DNA of 20,352 nucleotides from UBA3210 sp963653535 (GTDB lineage Bacteria; Bacillota_I; Bacilli_A; RFN20; CAG-449): contig CAVJWU010000027.1 of the NCBI GenBank assembly GCA_963653535.1, forward strand, positions 1 to 20,352, given 5' to 3'. Positions 16,212-20,352 of the stretch are shown one piece after another (within the stretch, counting starts at the first letter, position 1; the number at the start of each line of letters is the position of its first letter). A program made the position numbers and the translations under genes. Below the pieces are notes generated by a model. That model ran no database searches. It was not told where the DNA came from and saw only the letters and a program-made list of their open reading frames with translations.

Positions 16212-16239
16212 AAAAAAACTACAGAATTAATCCTGTAGT
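16212..16239 (-). terminator. Intrinsic terminator of mscL
   Basis: On the minus strand ACTACAG and CTGTAGT form a 7-bp stem around GATTAATT, followed directly by seven U residues (complement of the A run at 16212-16218). It lies just past the mscL stop codon. Confidence 0.8.
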
Positions 16240-16252
16240 AATTAGTTAACAC

Positions 16253-16843
16253 CTACTTCTTCGCGAGTAAGTCTTTAATTTCTGTTAATAAAGCATCAGT
16301 TCTAGAAAGTTTATTTGCTTCTTCTTCAGCGAGTCTAGCTGCTTCTTCTTGTTCTTTCTTTGCTTTTGCTTCTTCTTCGTCATGATCTTTAATTGCTTGA
16401 GCTTCTTTACGAGTTAATCTTAAGCCTTTTTCTTGTTTACTTACCGCGCGTAAATATGTATTGTTTGCAGCAATAGAAGCTTCTTTAACATTGTTAAATG
16501 CTCTAACGATTAAGAATAAGACAAATGCAACTAATAAGAAGTTAATAATTGCAGAGATGAATGCACCCCAGTCAATGTAAATAGAATTAGTTAAGTCTAA
16601 GACTTTGTTACCTGAAGCATCTTCAGTTTCAACTCTAACTAAAACTGTGTACATCTTTTCTAATGCACCAGTGTCACCACCACAGCAATAGTAGATGATC
16701 ATATTGATGATTGGTTTTAAAATACCATTAGATAATGCAGTAACAATCGCAGTGAATGCTGCACCAACGATGGTACCAACAGCCATGTCCATGACGTTAC
16801 CACGAGAAATAAATTTTTTAAATTCTTCGAAAAACTTTTTCAT
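16253..16843 (-). CDS. mscL: Large-conductance mechanosensitive channel MscL, long form
   Basis: This 196-residue membrane channel opens under membrane tension to release solutes during hypo-osmotic shock. The N-terminal amphipathic helix and first pore helix are typical (FKKFISRGNVMDMAVGTIVG, then AAFTAIVTAL). The second helix is about 89-115. The end, LLTEIKDLLAKK, matches the family's C-terminal bundle. At 196 residues it is much longer than the usual 120-150. The extra length is in the outer loop (about 49-88, with a Cys-Cys pair at 53-54) and a charged E/K/A-rich cytosolic helix (about 140-180). An AGGAG ribosome site precedes the ATG. The gene is divergent from hpt, with a cre site between them. 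Confidence 0.93.
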   Translation of the reverse strand: MKKFFEEFKKFISRGNVMDMAVGTIVGAAFTAIVTALSNGILKPIINMIIYYCCGGDTGALEKMYTVLVRVETEDASGNKVLDLTNSIYIDWGAFISAIINFLLVAFVLFLIVRAFNNVKEASIAANNTYLRAVSKQEKGLRLTRKEAQAIKDHDEEEAKAKKEQEEAARLAEEEANKLSRTDALLTEIKDLLAKK

Positions 16844-16870
16844 TTTTTGACTCCTTTATACGGAAGATAT

Positions 16871-16879
16871 TGTATAACA
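16871..16879 (-). promoter_or_regulatory. Extended -10 promoter of mscL
   Basis: The minus strand reads TGTTATACA, an extended -10 box 28 bp upstream of the mscL start. The -35 is weak, and an alternative TTGAAT further upstream has poor spacing. Confidence 0.4.
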
Positions 16880-16940
16880 TTTTTCAATATTTTGCATAAA
16901 AAAAGAATATAATAAAAAAATTATAATTCAAAATACTTAA

Positions 16941-16955
16941 TTGTAAACGTTTTCA
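16941..16955. promoter_or_regulatory. cre site between mscL and hpt
   Basis: TTGTAAACGTTTTCA matches every fixed position of the cre consensus WTGNAANCGNWNNCW. Its centre is about 54 bp upstream of the predicted hpt transcript start and about 85 bp upstream of that of mscL. In Bacillus, CcpA activates from such upstream positions and represses from promoter-overlapping ones. Which gene is controlled, and in which direction, is inference. Confidence 0.6.
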
Positions 16956-16986
16956 CTAGCAATAAACCTAATTTATCATAAAATTA

Positions 16987-16995
16987 TGGTAAGAT
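16987..16995 (+). promoter_or_regulatory. Extended -10 promoter of hpt
   Basis: TGGTAAGAT is an extended -10 box that would start transcription near 17002. It is the same box as in front of the EAL gene. It lies across the upstream in-frame ATG at 16986, which therefore should not be translated. Confidence 0.5.
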
Positions 16996-17024
16996 ATATC
17001 TACTTTTCACGAAAGGGATTATAT

Positions 17025-17582
17025 ATGAGAAAAACAGTACTTACACACGAAGATATCCAAAATATTTGTAAAACAATCGGTAGTCAACTCTCTACTAGAT
17101 ATCGTTTCAGTGAACATCCACCTGTTTTTATTGGAGTTATGAAAGGGGCTATTCCTTTTTTACAAGATTTAACAACTTATGTAGATATTCCTTTATGTAT
17201 TGATTATATTCAAATTTCTTCTTATGAAGGTACTTCCACTACTGGAAGAATTTCGTTAAAGAAAGATATTTCTCTCGATATTAAAGATCGTGATGTTATC
17301 ATCGTTGAAGATTGCTTAGATACTGGTATATCGATGAATTTCTTAGTTGATTATTTTAAAAAGAAATATCAACCTAAGAGTTTAATCACTGTTGCTTTAA
17401 TTGATAAACAAGGTAATCGAAAAATGCCATTCACACTTGATTATTCAGGTTATGTCGCTGGTAGCGAATTCTTAGTTGGCTACGGTCTTGATTACAACGA
17501 ATTATTCCGTAATGTTAACGAAATTTTTATTCCAGATGCTGAAGAAGTAGCTTCTTGGAATAAGATATTAGGTATTAAATAA
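17025..17582 (+). CDS. hpt: Hypoxanthine phosphoribosyltransferase
   Basis: This 185-residue cytosolic enzyme joins hypoxanthine (often also guanine) to PRPP to make IMP (or GMP) in purine salvage. The PRPP-binding loop VIIVEDCLDTG (91-101), the flexible-loop SSYEGT (66-71), GVMKGAIPF (37-45) and the C-terminal VAGSEFLVGYGLDYNELFRN (144-163) are all typical. The start at 17025 is chosen because AAAGGG (17012-17017) lies 7 nt before it; the in-frame ATG at 16986 falls in the promoter and lacks a ribosome site. The gene is single, convergent with the acetyltransferase gene, with a cre site upstream. The length is normal for the family. Confidence 0.95.
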   Translation: MRKTVLTHEDIQNICKTIGSQLSTRYRFSEHPPVFIGVMKGAIPFLQDLTTYVDIPLCIDYIQISSYEGTSTTGRISLKKDISLDIKDRDVIIVEDCLDTGISMNFLVDYFKKKYQPKSLITVALIDKQGNRKMPFTLDYSGYVAGSEFLVGYGLDYNELFRNVNEIFIPDAEEVASWNKILGIK

Positions 17583-17591
17583 GGTATAAAA

Positions 17592-17616
17592 AAGGACTGC
17601 TTAGTAAGCAGTCCTT
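17592..17616. terminator. Bidirectional terminator between hpt and the acetyltransferase gene
   Basis: AAGGACTGCTT (17592-17602) pairs with AAGCAGTCCTT (17606-17616) around a 3-nt loop, with A and T tracts on the two sides. The stop codon of the minus-strand gene (17615-17617) overlaps the stem end. Confidence 0.88.
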
Positions 17617-18106
17617 ATTTTATTTCTTTTCTTAAATAATAAACAGATATATCTTGTCCTAATTTATAAGCGACTGAATGAAGTAATCCTTCAATAACAA
17701 ATCCATTTTTTAAATGGAAAGCTAATGAAGACTCGTTAACATTAGTAACAATAGATATAATATTCGAAAAGCCTTTTTCACGAGCTAAAGAATAAATATG
17801 ATCAAATAATATTTTACCAATATGTTCATGAAGATGATCTTTATCAACATATAAAGATAATTCAACTGTCTTTTTATATGCACTTCTTTCATGGAATTCA
17901 TGTAAGTAAGCATATCCTAAAACTACACCATTATCATCTTTATAAACAATATAAGGATATTTAGATGATATTTTATTTACTCTTTCTTTAAAGGTTTCGT
18001 TACTAACTTTCTCTTCTTCTAAGGTATAACAAGTATTAACAATATAATAATTATATATTTCTACACATCTAGATATATCTTCTTCTCTTATTTTTTCTAT
18101 TTTCAT
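17615..18106 (-). CDS. GNAT-family N-acetyltransferase, phosphinothricin acetyltransferase-like
   Basis: This 163-residue enzyme should transfer acetyl from acetyl-CoA to an amine. The N-terminal IREEDISRCVEIYNYYI, the FKERVNKI segment, GYAYLHEFHERSAYKKTVELSLYVD and the CoA-binding region HLHEHIGKILFDHI follow the layout of the Pat/YwnH-like subfamily. The CoA loop is divergent (H-x-x-x-G-K for Q/R-x-x-G-x-G/A). The natural substrate is unknown; methionine sulfone/sulfoximine-type amino acids are known for relatives. The internal ATG at 18104-18106 is chosen because GGAG lies 6 nt before it. The upstream ATG at 18118 would contain that ribosome site in its own first codons. It is single and convergent with hpt. 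Confidence 0.82.
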   Translation of the reverse strand: MKIEKIREEDISRCVEIYNYYIVNTCYTLEEEKVSNETFKERVNKISSKYPYIVYKDDNGVVLGYAYLHEFHERSAYKKTVELSLYVDKDHLHEHIGKILFDHIYSLAREKGFSNIISIVTNVNESSLAFHLKNGFVIEGLLHSVAYKLGQDISVYYLRKEIK

Positions 18107-18128
18107 AATATTCTCCATCGACTAAATT

Positions 18129-18134
18129 ATTATA
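18129..18134 (-). promoter_or_regulatory. Candidate -10 box of the acetyltransferase gene
   Basis: The minus strand has TATAAT here, 22 bp before the chosen start codon and with no convincing -35. A transcript starting near 18122 would leave only about 4 nt before the ATG at 18118, which also favours the downstream start. Confidence 0.3.
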
Positions 18135-18182
18135 ATCTCTTCAAGAATATTTTTTAAATATAAATTAAGTATAATTAAAGAT

Positions 18183-18557
18183 TTATAACATAGGCTTATT
18201 ATCATTTTTAAAATGAGTATGGTAGACTGTCCATTTTGTCATCTTGATAGATAACCATAATCCATAGATACCAAAAGTGACAATCGTTAATAATAACCAA
18301 ATGATGTATTTAGCAAATAATTGAGCCCCATTGCCATTAAAAGTAAGTCTTTGTCCATCAATACAAGTATGTTTAGTTTCCCATTTGAGTTTTAAACATA
18401 TTGCCCATGGATAAGCAAGACCTAAAGTTAAAACTGAAATAAGGAAAGAAATGATATTATAGCCAATAAGTTGAAGTAATCCTCCATCAAATCTTGATGA
18501 ACTATTTTCTTCATCTTGAGAAGAATTTTCTTTTAAATGAGTATGATAAAATGCTAG
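18183..18557 (-). pseudogene. 5'-truncated DUF898 (YjgN-like) membrane protein fragment
   Basis: The 449 bp between the acetyltransferase and response-regulator genes hold an open frame of 124 codons that lacks a usable start codon; the only ATG codons are near its end. The frame is closed upstream by TAG (18558-18560) and ends in TAA. Its translation is a clear DUF898-type unit: FDGGLLQLIGYNIISFLISV, then TLGLAYPWAI, KWETKHTCIDGQRLTFNGNG, and FGIYGLWLSIKMTKWTVYHT. It has two membrane segments. The first visible residues, AFYHTHLKEN, repeat the unit's own end (TVYHTHFKND). The missing part was therefore probably another copy of the unit, and what remains is the last unit. Alternatives are an unusual start codon or a sequencing frameshift or gap. 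Family assignment is from memory of conserved residues. Confidence 0.7.
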
Positions 18558-18567
18558 CTATAACAAA

Positions 18568-19350
18568 TTAATTGTTATTTTTTAAATTATCTAAATATTG
18601 TTCAACATCGATTGACCATTCATAAGGGCGAAGATATTCACCATTATAATCATCATTAAGTCCTTTTAAATAATCGTAATAATCACAGGTGATGTAATTA
18701 ACATTTAAAGAAGTTCTCGCTCTTGAGAAGTTAACAATATATTCAATTCCATATTCTTTTAATTTTAATCTTAAACGGCATATCGCATCACGATATAATC
18801 TTTTCGCTAGTTCAGGTTCTTTATCAATCCACAGTTTAGTAATTGCTTCTTCTAAAGTTACTTCTCCACCTTTTCTATCGGCAAGTAAGGCTAATAATTC
18901 TTTACTCTTTGAACGAGGAAAATCAATTTTTACATCATTAACAAAGACATCAAAATGAGAAAACATCCTAAAGTGAATTTTCTTATTGAATGCATCTGCG
19001 TTTATAATAAATTCTTTAACAATTTCAGGATCATAAGGCTTATAACAAAAGCCTAAGAGATTATCTTTTAATTGTTCTTTAATCTTCTTTTCATCTTGAG
19101 TATAACCAGTAATAAAGACAACCTTAATATTAGGATCTAAATTTATGAATTCTTTCGCTAAAGCAAATCCATTAATTCTTGGCATAACGATATCTAAAAA
19201 GACAATATCTACCTTACTAGAAGAAGCATGTTCTAATGCTTTTTCATAATTATCTTTAAATAGACTAATATTAACATTTGGTAAATCAATAACATGTGAA
19301 GTAAATGTTAATAATGCATCTTGTTCATCATCTAAAACTATAATGTTCAT
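18568..19350 (-). CDS. Response regulator with OmpR/SARP-type winged-helix output
   Basis: This 260-residue transcription factor is likely phosphorylated by the histidine kinase encoded just upstream. The receiver domain (1-118) has D7, D8, the phospho-acceptor D53 in VFLDIVMP, T81 and K104 in YKP. The C-terminal part (about 125-225) resembles the winged-helix domain of OmpR/SARP proteins (SKSKELLALLADRKGGEVTL, then LAKRLYRDAICRLRLKL). The last 35 residues (YNGEYLRPYEWSIDVEQYL) look like the beginning of a BTAD domain that stops early. It is not a LytTR output, although its kinase is of the LytS type. The start follows the kinase stop by one base (TAATATG), with AAAGGAT as ribosome site. Target genes are unknown. 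Confidence 0.88.
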   Translation of the reverse strand: MNIIVLDDEQDALLTFTSHVIDLPNVNISLFKDNYEKALEHASSSKVDIVFLDIVMPRINGFALAKEFINLDPNIKVVFITGYTQDEKKIKEQLKDNLLGFCYKPYDPEIVKEFIINADAFNKKIHFRMFSHFDVFVNDVKIDFPRSKSKELLALLADRKGGEVTLEEAITKLWIDKEPELAKRLYRDAICRLRLKLKEYGIEYIVNFSRARTSLNVNYITCDYYDYLKGLNDDYNGEYLRPYEWSIDVEQYLDNLKNNN

Positions 19351-19351
19351 A

Positions 19352-20352
19352 TTAATCCTTTCTTGGTACAGAAATTGTTATTTTTGTACCTACGTTTTCT
19401 TTTGAAGTTATACTTACATTACCAGAAAGAAGAATCTTAATCCTTTGCGTAGCATTCTTAATTCCAGTACCTTCTTTAATATTGTCAGATCCTATTCCAT
19501 TATCTTCAATTTCAATGATATTAAAGTTATCATCTTGAATTAAAGAAAGAGAAATAAAACCATCTTCTTTGTCGACAATATGAGAATGTTTAATTGCATT
19601 CTCAATAAATACTTCAATCGATAAAGGAGGAATTTTAACATCATTTTCTTCAATATTTAGTAATAAAGTAATATCTTTCTTTAATCTAAGTTTTTCAATT
19701 TCGACATAGTTAAGTATATAATTAACTTCTTCTTCAAATGGAATTAAAGTTTCTTGATCATATTTTAAATCATATCTTAGATGTTTAGAAAATCTTCTTA
19801 ACATTTCTTCTCCTACCGCGTAATCTTCTCGATAAGCTTGCTCAATTGATGTTAATAAATTAAAGATATAATGAGGTTTAATTTGTCTTTTTAACGATTC
19901 AGCTTTAATATAAAGAGATTCCTTTTCACTTTCTAATAGTTTAATATATTTCTTCGTTGTGGAAACAGTTGAGATACGATATAAAATGATAATAATTATT
20001 ACTAAAGGTAACATAACATAAGATATCGATTGTTCAAGTCCTGCAATCATGATATTTTCTAAATCAAAGAATGTCATCGTAAAATATGTACTTAAAGATA
20101 AAATCATGAGAATAAATAAAAGACGTATTCCTTTACCTTTTGAATCATTATTTACTAGACCAATACAGATAAACAAATAGTTAAGCAAAGTCAACATTAA
20201 TGGAATAACTTGATAGAATGTTCCCATTAATACAAAGTATAGAATAATATCAATTAATGAATTAATTCCAAATATTAAATAGTAGATATTATCTTTCTTA
20301 ACATATTCTTTTTTACTTAATAAATAATATAAACTGAAAGATATTCCTATAC
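19352..20352 (-). CDS. Sensor histidine kinase of the LytS/YpdA (His_kinase) type, partial
   Basis: The frame is open to the window edge, so the 5' end is missing; 332 residues are visible. The ATG at 20227 is internal: no ribosome site precedes it, and the upstream 41 codons encode more hydrophobic sequence. The visible part has several membrane helices up to about residue 124 and a linker coiled coil (about 130-155). The His_kinase H-box is RQIKPHYIFNLL, with the phospho-accepting His at codon 19871-19873. The ATPase domain has N-box VFIENAIKHS, G1 IEDNGIG and G2 GTGIKN. This is the topology of LytS-type membrane kinases. It forms an operon with the response regulator, one base apart. The signal is unknown. 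Confidence 0.9.
   Translation of the reverse strand, partial: IGISFSLYYLLSKKEYVKKDNIYYLIFGINSLIDIILYFVLMGTFYQVIPLMLTLLNYLFICIGLVNNDSKGKGIRLLFILMILSLSTYFTMTFFDLENIMIAGLEQSISYVMLPLVIIIIILYRISTVSTTKKYIKLLESEKESLYIKAESLKRQIKPHYIFNLLTSIEQAYREDYAVGEEMLRRFSKHLRYDLKYDQETLIPFEEEVNYILNYVEIEKLRLKKDITLLLNIEENDVKIPPLSIEVFIENAIKHSHIVDKEDGFISLSLIQDDNFNIIEIEDNGIGSDNIKEGTGIKNATQRIKILLSGNVSITSKENVGTKITISVPRKD

Noticed and set aside
16986..17024. Upstream ATG of hpt at 16986
   Set aside because: It overlaps the extended -10 box, lacks a ribosome site, and adds 13 residues not expected in the family; the ATG at 17025 has AAAGGG 7 nt before it.
18107..18118. Upstream ATG of the acetyltransferase at 18118
   Set aside because: Its first codons contain the GGAG that fits the ATG at 18106, and nothing resembling a ribosome site precedes it.
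20225..20227. ATG at 20227 as the start of the histidine kinase
   Set aside because: The frame stays open to the window edge with membrane-like sequence, and there is no ribosome site before this ATG.

Overview
The window is AT-rich and densely coded. It looks like a piece of a chromosome from a low-GC Gram-positive bacterium (Bacillota). TGA is a stop codon: the 5234..7117 gene ends in TGA within an ATGA overlap, and tryptophan is read from TGG. This rules out the mycoplasma code. The four lipoproteins with Ser-rich linkers, the BspA-like repeat protein and the compact housekeeping operons suggest an uncultured, host-associated relative of Erysipelotrichia or RF39/RFN20-type Bacilli. That placement is inference. 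No phage, transposon, CRISPR array, rRNA or tRNA was seen.

Left part (1-7200). A leftward promoter and a cre-like site belong to a gene outside the window. A membrane-anchored EAL protein with a dead GGDEF domain (192..2582, minus) probably degrades c-di-GMP. It is divergent from a histidine phosphatase (2705..3433, plus). The phosphatase converges, through a shared hairpin, on two overlapping genes for a heterodimeric ABC exporter (3450..7117, minus) that has one degenerate ATP site.

Middle (7200-16200). A three-gene operon (minus) encodes two related lipoproteins of unknown function and a leucine-rich-repeat lipoprotein. A 20-bp perfect palindrome lies just upstream. Next comes a small C-terminally anchored membrane protein followed by cmk and der (minus), which serve nucleotide metabolism and ribosome assembly. 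Divergent from it is a monocluster ferredoxin with a strong promoter. A large lipoprotein of OB-like modules and one Ig-like domain (14051..16129, minus) converges on the ferredoxin.

Right part (16200-20352). mscL (minus) and hpt (plus) are divergent around a consensus cre site. hpt converges on a GNAT acetyltransferase. A two-component system (minus) fills the right edge: a LytS-type histidine kinase, cut by the window end, and a response regulator with an OmpR/SARP-type output domain. Between the regulator and the acetyltransferase is a DUF898-type membrane protein fragment that has lost its 5' end.

No recognised defence or biosynthetic system is present. The least explained parts are the lipoproteins with duplicated modules, the tail-anchored protein in front of cmk-der, and the truncated DUF898 reading frame.
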